Below the pieces are notes generated by a model. That model was not told the origin of the DNA, made no database searches, and was given only the letters and a program-made list of their open reading frames with translations. Shown here piece by piece: positions 1 through 8,408 of a DNA stretch of 21,020 nucleotides. Source of the DNA: an uncultured Clostridium sp. (lineage in GTDB: Bacteria; Bacillota; Clostridia; Peptostreptococcales; Peptostreptococcaceae); NCBI GenBank assembly GCA_900557165.1, contig USRS01000037.1:1-21020 (forward strand). Reading direction: 5' to 3'. The translations under genes and the position numbers were made by a program. The first letter of the stretch is position 1, and the number at the start of each line of letters is the position of its first letter.

Positions 1-513
1 ACTAAGTAATCCCAATCTCCAATCAAAAGTAAATAAAAGTACAAGCATAGCAATTGGTGTTACAATTGCTCCTGCCAAGTCTGGCAACATATGTGCCAAA
101 AGTGTTTCTGTACTGGCTGAGCTTTCATCTATTACACGTCTTATCTTACCACTTCCATTTTTATCAAAATAACCAAGAGGTAATTTTACCATATGATGTA
201 TAGCTTCACTTCTCATATTTTTAGCTGTTCTAAAGGCTGCCAAGTGTGTACACATCAAGGCTGCAAAATATACAATTATACCAAGTATGGAAAATAAAAC
301 AGCATACCAACCATATTGCTCTATATTGCTAGCTTGTTCTATCTTAGGTAGCACTTTTAATATTTCATAAGCTATCTTATATATACATATAAAAGGAACT
401 AAAACTAATATGGAACTAATACCTGATAAAAAGCATCCTAAATAAGTTAAATATTTGAAATTGCCTGCAAAATCTAAAATCTTTTTTTCTTTTTTATTAC
501 TAATTTCTTTCAT
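1..513 (-). CDS. ABC transporter, exporter-fold permease/ATPase (N-terminal part, cut by window edge)
   Basis: This is the first 171 codons of a type-IV (exporter-fold) ABC protein; the rest lies beyond base 1. Two hydrophobic segments are visible at about residues 19-42 and 66-90. They are followed by the cytoplasmic-loop signature of this fold, HHMVKLPLGYFDKNGSGKIR, and a further membrane stretch near residues 145-165. The ATPase domain would lie outside the window. The ATG at 511-513 has a GGAGGG Shine-Dalgarno 13 nt upstream, which is slightly far; an in-frame GTG lies closer but is too near that site. A Fur-box match sits just upstream (537-551), so the gene is probably iron-repressed. 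Exporter-fold proteins include siderophore importers of the YbtPQ/IrtAB type as well as drug or peptide exporters, and the fragment cannot separate these. The family call is firm, the substrate unknown. Confidence 0.85.
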   Translation of the reverse strand, partial: MKEISNKKEKKILDFAGNFKYLTYLGCFLSGISSILVLVPFICIYKIAYEILKVLPKIEQASNIEQYGWYAVLFSILGIIVYFAALMCTHLAAFRTAKNMRSEAIHHMVKLPLGYFDKNGSGKIRRVIDESSASTETLLAHMLPDLAGAIVTPIAMLVLLFTFDWRLGLLS

Positions 514-536
514 ATATATACTCACTCCCTCCATAA

Positions 537-560
537 TAATACTCATTCTCATCAATTTTA
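537..560 (-). promoter_or_regulatory. Candidate Fur box and -10 element before the ABC transporter
   Basis: On the minus strand 551-537 reads TGAGAATGAGTATTA. It matches 11 of the 14 defined positions of the Fur 7-1-7 consensus TGATAATNATTATCA. A TAAAAT -10-like hexamer (555-560) sits 3 nt upstream, the same arrangement as at the perfect Fur box at 9417-9431. No convincing -35 is visible at 17 nt spacing. Confidence 0.6.
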
Positions 561-703
561 GAAATTTATGTCTTTTAATTATGTTACTCATGTCTAACTA
601 CTAAAATAGTAACTAAGATTTTTAACTTGCTCCACTCCAATTAGACAATTATAATCCAATCAGACATTTTATACATAAATCATATAAAATATAATTTCCT
701 AGT

Positions 704-761
704 AATTTAAAAAGGTATTTTAAATAAGTTTATTCTCTTATTTAAAATACCTTTTTAAATT
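704..761 (-). terminator. Hairpin downstream of the Sel1 gene
   Basis: A perfect 25-bp inverted repeat (704-728 and 737-761) with an 8-nt loop lies 2 nt past the Sel1 stop codon. T-runs lie within the stem rather than after it. It isolates the Sel1 gene from the ABC transporter downstream and could work on either strand. Confidence 0.75.
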
Positions 762-763
762 TT

Positions 764-2002
764 CTATTTACTTATAATACTTTTTAATTCTTCAAGTTTT
801 GCTTTTGCTTCTTCTAAACCATAGTTTGCTGATTTTTCATATAATTCCAATGCTTTTTCATAATTTACATCCATACCATAGCCCATTTCATGCATTTCTG
901 CAATATTAAATAATACTATGGAAATTTCTTCTTCATCGCCAACTTTTATTGCATCTTGTAAAGCTTCTTCATAAAGTTCAAGGGCTTTTTTACAATCAAC
1001 TTCTACTCCATGGCCATAGATATACATTTCTGCCAAATTACTTTTTGCAATAGATTCATTTTGCTCTATGGCTTTTTTATACCATTTAATTGCCTCTTCA
1101 TAATTTATCTCCACTCCAAGACCTTCTTGATACATGTATCCTAAGTTACACTGAGCATCAGAATATCCTAAAAGAGCTGCTTGTTCATAATACTCTTTTG
1201 CTTTTTCATAATCTTGCTCTACTCCTAGACCTTGGTTATACATATATCCCATTTGACAAATAGCTGTTTCACTTCCTAGTTTTGCTGCTTTTTCATAAAG
1301 TTTTACTGCTTTTTCATAATCAACTTCTACACCTTCACCAAATCTATACATTATAGCTAGATTACAAAGAGCATTTTCATTGTCTTTTTTAGCAGCCTTT
1401 TCATACCAGCTAATTGCCTTTTCAAGATTAACTTCTGTACCTTGTCCCATTTTATGCATTACACCTAAGTTATATGCTGAATTTGAATTGCCCATATTAG
1501 CTGATTTTTCATACCATTTAAGAGCTGTTTTATAGTCTTGTTTTACTCCTAAACCTTTTTCATATATATATCCCACATAAAAACAAGCATATTCTGTCTT
1601 ACTACTTTTAAAATAATATAAGGCTTTTTCGTAATCTCTCTCTACATCTATTCCTTTGAAATACATATTAGCAACTGCATATTGAGCTTCTTTGTAATTT
1701 CCTCTTGCAGATTTTTTATACCATTTTAAAGCTGTTTTAGAATTTGTCATTTCATAATATTTTTCATCGGCATTTATTTTTATTTCAAAATATCTTTCTA
1801 ATCCCAAAATACCGTCTTCAAAAAATATTCCTAAAATATATTGGGCATGAGAATTGCCTTGTAATGCTGATGTTTTACATAAAATCATAAATTTCTTAAA
1901 ATCTTGTTCTCTATCTTTGCCGGTAATATAATTTATTGCTTCTTTCAATTTATTGTATGCATCTATTTTATTAAATTCATATATTTCTTCTGAATTTGTC
2001 AT
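764..2002 (-). CDS. Sel1-like repeat protein (nine repeats)
   Basis: A 412-residue protein built almost wholly of about nine Sel1-like (TPR-related) helical repeats from about residue 50 to the end. The repeats follow the pattern A..NLGYMY..G.GVE.DYEKA..WYEKAA with a 36-residue period. Repeat 1 carries an insertion (ILGLERYFEIK... region), repeat 2 is slightly short, and repeat 8 has an extra loop (KVGDEEE). There is no signal peptide or membrane segment, so it is probably a cytoplasmic protein-interaction scaffold. The ATG has a GAGGTG Shine-Dalgarno close upstream, and an extended -10 lies further up. It is flanked by terminators and looks monocistronic. Sel1 proteins mediate protein-protein contacts in many settings, and nothing in the sequence identifies a partner. 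The family is certain; the role is unknown. Confidence 0.9.
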   Translation of the reverse strand: MTNSEEIYEFNKIDAYNKLKEAINYITGKDREQDFKKFMILCKTSALQGNSHAQYILGIFFEDGILGLERYFEIKINADEKYYEMTNSKTALKWYKKSARGNYKEAQYAVANMYFKGIDVERDYEKALYYFKSSKTEYACFYVGYIYEKGLGVKQDYKTALKWYEKSANMGNSNSAYNLGVMHKMGQGTEVNLEKAISWYEKAAKKDNENALCNLAIMYRFGEGVEVDYEKAVKLYEKAAKLGSETAICQMGYMYNQGLGVEQDYEKAKEYYEQAALLGYSDAQCNLGYMYQEGLGVEINYEEAIKWYKKAIEQNESIAKSNLAEMYIYGHGVEVDCKKALELYEEALQDAIKVGDEEEISIVLFNIAEMHEMGYGMDVNYEKALELYEKSANYGLEEAKAKLEELKSIISK

Positions 2003-2045
2003 ATTTTCACCTCTAAATTTTGTCTATATCATATTGTACTAAGGT

Positions 2046-2054
2046 ATTATATCA
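2046..2054 (-). promoter_or_regulatory. Extended -10 promoter candidate for the Sel1 gene
   Basis: On the minus strand 2054-2046 reads TGATATAAT, a TGN-TATAAT extended -10 placed 44 nt upstream of the Sel1 start. No good -35 hexamer is seen at 17 nt, which is usual for extended -10 promoters. Confidence 0.5.
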
Positions 2055-2110
2055 TAAATATTTTCATACATAACAAGTCTGAGTTAAATTCTATAAATTT
2101 CTTTTTACAA

Positions 2111-2142
2111 AAAAATCACCTTCAAATAAGAAGATGATTTTT
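2111..2142 (-). terminator. Terminator after the MucBP surface-protein gene
   Basis: A 13-bp inverted repeat (2111-2123 with 2130-2142, one mismatch) has a 6-nt loop and A/T runs on both flanks. It lies 6 nt beyond the stop codon of the surface-protein gene and could also act on the plus strand. Confidence 0.8.
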
Positions 2143-2148
2143 AATTAA

Positions 2149-3201
2149 TTATTTTTTATTTTTTCTCATTACTGCAAATAAAATAATTAGAGCCACTAAA
2201 GCTACTCCTATCCAAAGAAGTAAATTATTATAATCTCCCGTTTTTACATTTGATTTTTCATTATTAGATAAATTTTCTATTTTTTCATAATAAACTTTTA
2301 TAATTTCACTTGAGCCTTGATTTTTAAGATTTCCCTTTACTTTTCCTTCAGTTTTTACATATTTATATCCATCTATTTTCTTTTGAGTTTGATTAGTCAC
2401 ATCATAATCTTTATCCTTTGGTTCAATTATAACTGCTTTTTCTATTTCTTTATTTGTATCTTTGTCTAAATATTTTATTGTTACTGTATAATTAATTTCA
2501 TTTATTTTTCTATAATAAACATTTACTTGTTCATTTTTTTCAATTACTCCACTTACATTACCTTCAGTTTTTACATATTCATATCCATCAAAAACTCTTT
2601 TTGTATATTCACTTAAATCATATTTTTCTCCTTTAGTCATATCATCAGACATAACTGGCTTTGCAATAGGTTTATTTGTGTCTATATCTGTATAGTTAAA
2701 TACTACACATAAAGTATTGTTTTCCACTTTTTCATAATTTAAATATAATAAATTTATACCTTTATTATTTGTTATAACTTCATAAGAGCTATATTTATAT
2801 CCATCAATATGCTCCATATTGTCATTTATTATGTCTTCTACATTATTAGTTGATTTAATTGTTTTAGGTTGTAATAGTTCTTTTTGATTTTCTTTGTCTT
2901 TATAGTAGATATTCCATTGTTCTTCTTTTTGTGACTCTTCTAAATTTTCATTTTCTTCTTTATCTATTAAATCGCCTTTACCTTCCTCATCTATTAAGTC
3001 TCCTAGACCATCTTTATCATCTTGATTTTCTTCATCTATTAAATCTCCTATACCTTCATTATCTTCTATCATGTCCTCACTTTTGTCTTCCATATTTATT
3101 TCCTTATCTACATTCTCTGCGAAAGATAAAAAAGGTAGTCCTATTATAATCATGGATACTGTTAATATTAATGTTATTAATCTTTACTTAATAATTTTCA
3201 T
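2149..3201 (-). pseudogene. MucBP-repeat cell-surface protein with sortase-type tail, interrupted by a stop in the signal peptide
   Basis: The natural start is the ATG at 3199-3201, preceded by GGGTG. From there the frame reads MKIIK, then TAA (3184-3186), then RLITLILTVSMIIIGLPFLS and FAEN. This is a typical signal peptide broken at codon 6, perhaps by a single AAA-to-TAA change. The remaining frame is intact. An acidic stretch repeats GDLIDEE three times. Two clear MucBP-like beta repeats (VTIKYLDKDTNKEIEKAV and a similar one, each followed by YEYVKTEG or YKYVKTEG) and a more diverged copy come next. The tail is NVKTGD, a hydrophobic segment and RKNKK. NVKTG resembles the (S/N)PxTG-type motifs of clostridial class-B sortases. 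The ATG at 3151-3153 lacks a Shine-Dalgarno and would leave a very short signal peptide. The protein would be wall-anchored and probably adhesive. A sequencing error at the stop is possible. Confidence 0.75.
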
Positions 3202-3290
3202 TTTTCACACCCATTTGTAAAAGTATATTTTCTATTGCTATTTAGAATTACATTAATATTTTATTCATCCTTAATTTTTTTGTGTATTAA

Positions 3291-3329
3291 AAAAAGAGCT
3301 AGCCATTAAATTAATGATTAGCTCTTTTT
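3291..3329 (-). terminator. Terminator of the M14-ABC operon
   Basis: A 19-bp imperfect inverted repeat (3291-3309 with 3311-3329, two mismatches near the loop) has a GAGCTA core and runs of A and T at its outer ends. It lies immediately after the stop codon at 3332-3334. It can be read from both strands. Confidence 0.85.
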
Positions 3330-3331
3330 CT

Positions 3332-4096
3332 TTATTTAAATATGGAGTTTAAAAGAAGTTTTGTGTAATCATTTTGTGGATTATTGATTACATCATAAGC
3401 ACTACCTTCTTCCACAATTTCTCCATGATTTATAACTATAACTCTATCACAAAAGCTACTCACTAATGCCAGGTTATGAGTTATAAAAATATAAGAAATA
3501 TTAAGTTCTTTTTTCATCTGTACTAAAAGATCTATTACTTGAGCCTGAACGGATACATCTAAGGCACTAGTTGCTTCATCACAAATTAACACCTTTGGAT
3601 GAGATGATAGAGCTCTTGCTATGGCTGCCCTTTGACACTGACCTCCACTTAATTCATGAGGATATCTATCTTTAAATTCCTTGGGAAGACCCACCATCTC
3701 TAGCAAACTTTCTACTACAATTTCACGATTATTTTCATCTGTTGTACAAAGACTACATACATATTCCTCAATTGATTTTCCAATAGTTATTTTAGGATTA
3801 AAAGAACCTATGGCATCTTGAAATACCATTTGTATATTTTTATATACTTCTCTTAATTCTTTTCCTTTTTTGTTTGATATACATTCATTATCTAAAATAA
3901 CTTCTCCAGAATCTGCCTTTTCCAAATTCATAATAATCTTTGCTAAAGTACTTTTACCACAACCACTTTCTCCTACTACACCTAAACATTCTCCCTCTTT
4001 AAGTTTAAAACTTATATTTTTAGATGCATTGTGATAATGGTCTTTTTTTCTATATTTTTTGTTTATATTTTTACATTCTAAAATTACCTTATCCAT
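3332..4096 (-). CDS. ABC transporter ATPase, DppF/NikE/OppF type
   Basis: A 254-residue cytoplasmic ATPase that would pair with the next ATPase upstream to power the two permeases. Walker A is GESGCGKST (about 43-51), the signature is LSGGQCQRAAIARAL (about 148-162), and Walker B runs into the D-loop as VLICDEATSALD (about 169-180). A switch histidine follows in FITHN. It lacks the C-terminal oligopeptide-binding extension of DppD, as expected for the smaller NikE-like partner. Its start overlaps the end of the upstream ATPase gene by 8 nt, so the two are translationally coupled. It is the last gene of the operon and a terminator follows at once. The family is certain; the substrate comes only from context (Fur-controlled uptake). 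Confidence 0.93.
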   Translation of the reverse strand: MDKVILECKNINKKYRKKDHYHNASKNISFKLKEGECLGVVGESGCGKSTLAKIIMNLEKADSGEVILDNECISNKKGKELREVYKNIQMVFQDAIGSFNPKITIGKSIEEYVCSLCTTDENNREIVVESLLEMVGLPKEFKDRYPHELSGGQCQRAAIARALSSHPKVLICDEATSALDVSVQAQVIDLLVQMKKELNISYIFITHNLALVSSFCDRVIVINHGEIVEEGSAYDVINNPQNDYTKLLLNSIFK

Positions 4097-5057
4097 GGTG
4101 CATATTCTCTCTTTCTTCCATATAAGTACATGCTATAAATCTATCATTTCCAATGGATGTTAATTTTTGTTCTTTATATTTACAATTTTCACTGGCATAT
4201 TCACAGCGTGGTGCAAATAAGCATCCTTTTTGTTTATTTGTAAAAGAAGGTGGATTTCCCTTTATTCCTACAGGTAATTTACCATCAAGTTTTGGTATGG
4301 CATTTATTAAAGCCTTTGTATATGGATGTTTTGGATTATTTAAAACACTTTCTTTGTCTCCATATTCCACAATAGTTCCACCATACATTACTGCAACTTT
4401 GTCTACCATATGAGATACTACTCCCATACTATGAGTTACAATAATTATACTTGTATTAAAATTATCCCTAAGCTTCATCATTTCATTTACTACTTGAGCT
4501 TGAACTGTTACATCTAGGGCACTTGTAGGCTCGTCTGCCACCAAAAGATTAGGTTCCATAACCATGGCCAAAGCCATAGCTACCCTTTGTTTCATTCCAC
4601 CACTTAGCTCAAAGGGATAGCTATTTAATATACAAAGAGGGTCATGTAAATTAACTCTTTCAAGTATTATCTCTGATTTATTTAAAGCTTCTTTTGTGTT
4701 TATTTTTTGATGACTTTTTAAAACTTGTACAAATTGTTTTTTTATTTTTCTAAGAGGATTTAAAGTGGAACCAGGATTTTGAAAAATTATTCCCATTTCA
4801 CTTCCTTTTAAATTCCTAAGCTCTTTGGAACTCATTTGCAATAAGTTTTTATTTTTAAAATAAATATCACCCTTTGTTATTTTTTCATTTTTGTTCATCA
4901 TTTGAATTAAAGCTCTAATTAGAGTACTTTTACCACTACCACTTTCCCCTACTATTCCTAGTATTTCACCTTGTTTCACATCAAAGGTAATATTTTTTAA
5001 TATTTCAACATCATTATTTTTTATATGCAAATTTTCTACTTTTAATATAGTCTTCAT
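4089..5057 (-). CDS. ABC transporter ATPase, DppD/NikD/OppD type with four-Cys C-terminal domain
   Basis: A 322-residue ATPase with Walker A GESGSGKST (37-45), signature LSGGMKQRVAMALAM (about 150) and Walker B LLVADEPTSALD. The oligopeptide/dipeptide-transporter C-terminal region contains four cysteines, C279, C285, C292 and C310, in the pattern GCLFAPRC-N6-C-N17-C. In this subfamily such cysteines are considered a likely Fe-S site. The ATG has an AGGTGA Shine-Dalgarno 4 nt upstream. The substrate-binding protein gene ends 8 nt before it. It is the heterodimer partner of the 3332-4096 product, and together they drive import through the DppB/C-type permeases. Confidence 0.93.
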   Translation of the reverse strand: MKTILKVENLHIKNNDVEILKNITFDVKQGEILGIVGESGSGKSTLIRALIQMMNKNEKITKGDIYFKNKNLLQMSSKELRNLKGSEMGIIFQNPGSTLNPLRKIKKQFVQVLKSHQKINTKEALNKSEIILERVNLHDPLCILNSYPFELSGGMKQRVAMALAMVMEPNLLVADEPTSALDVTVQAQVVNEMMKLRDNFNTSIIIVTHSMGVVSHMVDKVAVMYGGTIVEYGDKESVLNNPKHPYTKALINAIPKLDGKLPVGIKGNPPSFTNKQKGCLFAPRCEYASENCKYKEQKLTSIGNDRFIACTYMEERENMHHG

Positions 5058-5065
5058 ATTTTCAC

Positions 5066-6571
5066 CTATTTTATATTTGTATTTGCATTAAATTGATAAT
5101 AATCCGTAGGGTGAGGATTTATTCCCTCAACATTATTTTTCATTACAAAACTCATTTTCATATATCCTATATAATTATAGGCATCTTCATTTAATGCTAT
5201 TTTTTGAATTTCAACTGCTAACTTATCTCTTTTGTCTTTGTTAAATTCCACCTTAAGTTGATTTATTAATTTATCAACTTCTTTGTTGCTGTATTTACCA
5301 TAATTTGATGCTCCATTTGTATGAAAAGCATTATTTAAATAAGCTAGGGCATCTCCTGTAGATGAAGTTATATTTGAATAGATGGCTAAATCAAAATCTC
5401 CACTACTTAAAATGTCTTCTATATTATCACCTATTTCTATTTTTACATTTATGCCAGCATTTTTTAAGTCATTTTGGATAACTTGTGCTATGCTTGGAAG
5501 TTCTGCTCTCGATGAATAAGTGACTAATTTCAGTGTTAATTTTTTATCAGCATATCCTGCTTCTTTTAATAATTTTAATGCTTCTTCTTTGTTGAATGTT
5601 GTGTTTATTTTATCTAGTGCATAGGCATTATTTGTTGGAAAAGCTCCTATGCCTGATGTAGCTTGATTTTTTAAAATCAATGAGCAATAAGAGTTTTTAT
5701 CTATAAGCATATTTATTGCTTTTCTTACTTTAGAGTTTTTAAGTGCTTCATTTTCTTCATTAAAATATAGTACTACAGCACGAGATGTGTCTGTAGTTGA
5801 TATTTTATAATTCTTGTCTTTTTCAAATAAATTTACCATGGAATAAGATAAACCTTGTGCCACATCAATTTCACCTGATTGTAGTGCCATGGCTAAAGTA
5901 TCCGAGTCACCAATTGGTATAACTTTAATTGAAGAAAGTTTTACACTAGAGTCCCAGTAGTTTTCATTTTTTACAAAATAACTTGTACCACTGGCTCTAA
6001 ATTTATCTACTTTAAAAGGGCCAGTTCCTACTGGACAATTATCATTATCTTTTTCATATACATCAATAATTGATACAAAAGGATCACATAAATCATTTAT
6101 AAGTGTGGGATTTTCCTCACTAGTTGTGATGATTATGGAATCTTTTGTAGTAGTTATTTTTTTTATTTTTAAAGTATCTAAAGCCCTTGCATTTAATTTT
6201 AAAGTTCTTTCTATGGACAATTTAACAGCCTGTGGTGTTAAAGTTTTATCATTTTGAAATTTAATATTTTCTTTAATTTTTATTTCCCAAGTATTATTGT
6301 CAATTTGATTGTATTCTTTTGCTAACCAAGGTATAACTTCCATATTGTCATTTAATTTAAACAATGTTTCTGATACACCATATCTAACAGTAAACCATCC
6401 ACTATATCCATTGGCTGGGTCCAAACTTTTCGTACTTACTGTTGTTCCAAATACAAGTTCATTTTTACTTTGCCAATTTACTTTTTCGTCTATCATATTG
6501 CATCCTGTAAGTTGAGTTACTATTAGCAACATGATTATTAAAATTTTATTTATTTTTTTTATGATTTTCAC
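5066..6571 (-). CDS. ABC transporter substrate-binding lipoprotein, family 5 (peptide/nickel/metallophore type)
   Basis: A 501-residue solute-binding lipoprotein. The signal peptide has a Lys-rich start, a hydrophobic core and the lipobox LTGC with Cys24 as the lipidation site. The body is SBP_bac_5: ELVFGTTVSTKSLDPANGYS, then a peptide-family middle with GTGPFKVDKF, Y.NEEN and KVRKAINMLID. It catches the ligand outside the membrane for the adjacent permeases. The start is GTG in a 4-nt GTGA overlap with the upstream permease stop, so it is probably coupled. No independent Shine-Dalgarno precedes the GTG; an AGGTGA overlaps it instead and an ATA follows at codon 4. Family 5 covers oligopeptides, nickel chelates and opine metallophores. 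The Fur box upstream of the operon favours a metal-chelate ligand, which is an inference. Confidence 0.9.
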   Translation of the reverse strand: MKIIKKINKILIIMLLIVTQLTGCNMIDEKVNWQSKNELVFGTTVSTKSLDPANGYSGWFTVRYGVSETLFKLNDNMEVIPWLAKEYNQIDNNTWEIKIKENIKFQNDKTLTPQAVKLSIERTLKLNARALDTLKIKKITTTKDSIIITTSEENPTLINDLCDPFVSIIDVYEKDNDNCPVGTGPFKVDKFRASGTSYFVKNENYWDSSVKLSSIKVIPIGDSDTLAMALQSGEIDVAQGLSYSMVNLFEKDKNYKISTTDTSRAVVLYFNEENEALKNSKVRKAINMLIDKNSYCSLILKNQATSGIGAFPTNNAYALDKINTTFNKEEALKLLKEAGYADKKLTLKLVTYSSRAELPSIAQVIQNDLKNAGINVKIEIGDNIEDILSSGDFDLAIYSNITSSTGDALAYLNNAFHTNGASNYGKYSNKEVDKLINQLKVEFNKDKRDKLAVEIQKIALNEDAYNYIGYMKMSFVMKNNVEGINPHPTDYYQFNANTNIK

Positions 6572-7443
6572 CTACTTGCAAAACGTTCTTTTTCTTTTAA
6601 ATCTAATAAATCTCTTATTATATCTCCTAGCAAGTTAAATAAGACAACTACTATTAATATGGCAAGTCCTGGTGCTAACAATGTCCATGGTGCAAACTGA
6701 ATTACACTTTTTCCTTCACTAATCATAGCTCCCCACTCTGGCGTTGGCAGTGGTGAACTAAGACCTAAAAATGAAAGAGAAGACATTTCCATAATTACCG
6801 TACCAATATCTAAAGATGCTGTTACTATTAAATAAGCCAAAATATTGGGCAAAATATGTTTTATCATAATATGTAGGGCATTATGTCCACTTATTTTACT
6901 TGCTTGGATAAATGTTTCTTCTTTTATTTCTAGGACTTTACTTCTTGCTATTCTGGCATATTTTGTCCAACTTATTAAAGAAATTGCTATCATTGCATTA
7001 ATCATACTTCCACCAAGAAGTCCTGCCACTGCAATTGCCAAAACAAGACCTGGAAAAGCAAGAAATACATCTACAATTCTCATAATAAGTCTATCTATCT
7101 TTCCACCTATATATCCACTTATAATTCCCACTGTTGTTCCAAATAAAAAAGTTATTAAAACAACAATTATAGCAGAAAATATAGTTCTATTTGCTCCGTA
7201 TAAAACCCTAGAAAATACGCATCTTCCAAGGGAATCTGTTCCAAATAAAAATTCTTTACTTGGAGATTGTAGCGTCTTTGTTAAATCAACTGCATAAGGA
7301 TCATTTGGTGCCATATAGGGTGCCAATAGACTGATAAGAAATATACTTATTAATATAAAAATTATTATATTAAACTTAAGTTTATTTTTATCAATAGTTT
7401 TAATGCTCATTTTTTTCCCTGTTATTCGTCTATTTATTACCAT
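6568..7443 (-). CDS. ABC transporter permease, DppC/NikC type
   Basis: A 291-residue inner-membrane permease. An N-terminal extracytoplasmic segment follows the first membrane helix (LAPYMAPNDPYAVDLTKTLQ, then FLFGTDSLGRCVFSRVLYGA, typical of the family). About five further helices and a cytoplasmic EAA loop (KARNA-like region around TFIQASKISG) come after. The ATG at 7443 is supported by AAGGAG 8 nt upstream, which overlaps the stop of the DppB-type gene. An internal Met at residue 12 has no comparable site. The end overlaps the substrate-binding protein start by 4 nt. It pairs with the 7455-8393 product to form the translocation pore. Confidence 0.93.
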   Translation of the reverse strand: MVINRRITGKKMSIKTIDKNKLKFNIIIFILISIFLISLLAPYMAPNDPYAVDLTKTLQSPSKEFLFGTDSLGRCVFSRVLYGANRTIFSAIIVVLITFLFGTTVGIISGYIGGKIDRLIMRIVDVFLAFPGLVLAIAVAGLLGGSMINAMIAISLISWTKYARIARSKVLEIKEETFIQASKISGHNALHIMIKHILPNILAYLIVTASLDIGTVIMEMSSLSFLGLSSPLPTPEWGAMISEGKSVIQFAPWTLLAPGLAILIVVVLFNLLGDIIRDLLDLKEKERFASR

Positions 7444-7454
7444 TTGTTTTCTCC

Positions 7455-8393
7455 TTACACTTCTCTAACTCTAGGATCAATTATTTTGTATAATAAATCG
7501 GTTATTAAGTTTATAATTATAAACATTACTGCCATCCAAAGTACATAAGCTTGGATTATAGGATAATCACGATTGGCAATGGCACTTAAAGCTAAACTTC
7601 CCACTCCTGGCCAAACAAATATGGATTCTACCACAGCCGTTCCTCCCATAAGAGATCCTATAGATAAACCAGTAAGTGTTATTACAGTAATCATGATATT
7701 TTTTAATACATCTTTATATAAAATAACACTTTCTTTAATACCTCTAGATCTAGCACCTTTAACATATCCTTTGTCTAATTCTTCAATGACTGCCGTTCTA
7801 ATTTGACGTATATATTTACTAGTCATCGCAAAGGCTAAAGTTACACTTGGCAAAATTATACTTTTTGCTCCACTTTCACTCAATATTGGTAACAATTTAA
7901 GTTTTAGTGAGAAAACAAGAAGCAATATTAGTGCCAACAAAAATCCCGGTATGGAATTTCCCACAAAGGTAAATAATCTAATAAATTTATCTATAAACTT
8001 ATCTTTTTTAACAGCTGACAATATACCAAGGGGTATTGATACTATTAAAGTAATTATCATGGCACTTCCTGCCAATTTTATGGTGTAGGGAAGATGTTCA
8101 TTCATTTCCACTATTACACTTCTTCCACTGGCATAAGATGTTCCAAAATCACCATGAATTATATTTTTCAACCAATTTAAATATTGAGTAATAAAAGGTT
8201 GATTTAAACCCATATCCTCCCTTACACTTTCTAAAAGTTGTGGGGTTACCACGCTTCCTTGAGATGATAGCATAATTTCTGCCGGATCTCCTGAAGATAA
8301 ATTCATAAGGGCAAATGATATAAAAGATACAATTATTAACATGGGAATTGTACCTAAAATTCTTTTAATTATTTTTTTAATTATGTCTCTCAC
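7455..8393 (-). CDS. ABC transporter permease, DppB/NikB type
   Basis: A 312-residue polytopic permease: N-terminal helix (ILGTIPMLIIVSFISFALM), the family signature GDPAEIML, periplasmic loop with GLNQPFITQYLNWLKNIIHGDFG, about six membrane helices and an EAA loop (YVKGARSRGIKES). It ends with the usual DPRVREV. The apparent start is GTG (8391-8393), directly preceded by TAG and without an upstream Shine-Dalgarno. An AGGTGA motif overlaps the GTG, and an in-frame ATA follows at codon 4. The amidohydrolase stop lies 15 nt upstream, so translation may be coupled to it. The exact initiation codon is therefore uncertain; the gene identity is not. Confidence 0.93.
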   Translation of the reverse strand: MRDIIKKIIKRILGTIPMLIIVSFISFALMNLSSGDPAEIMLSSQGSVVTPQLLESVREDMGLNQPFITQYLNWLKNIIHGDFGTSYASGRSVIVEMNEHLPYTIKLAGSAMIITLIVSIPLGILSAVKKDKFIDKFIRLFTFVGNSIPGFLLALILLLVFSLKLKLLPILSESGAKSIILPSVTLAFAMTSKYIRQIRTAVIEELDKGYVKGARSRGIKESVILYKDVLKNIMITVITLTGLSIGSLMGGTAVVESIFVWPGVGSLALSAIANRDYPIIQAYVLWMAVMFIIINLITDLLYKIIDPRVREV

Positions 8394-8408
8394 CTATTTC
8401 TATTTAGT

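Noticed and set aside
2931..3149. Plus-strand frame of 72 residues within the surface-protein gene
   Set aside because: Leu/His/Tyr-rich antisense of the acidic repeats, with no ribosome site.
6845..7297. Plus-strand 150-residue frame inside the permease gene
   Set aside because: It is the antisense of membrane helices; the minus strand has the DppC-type permease with ribosome site and operon context.
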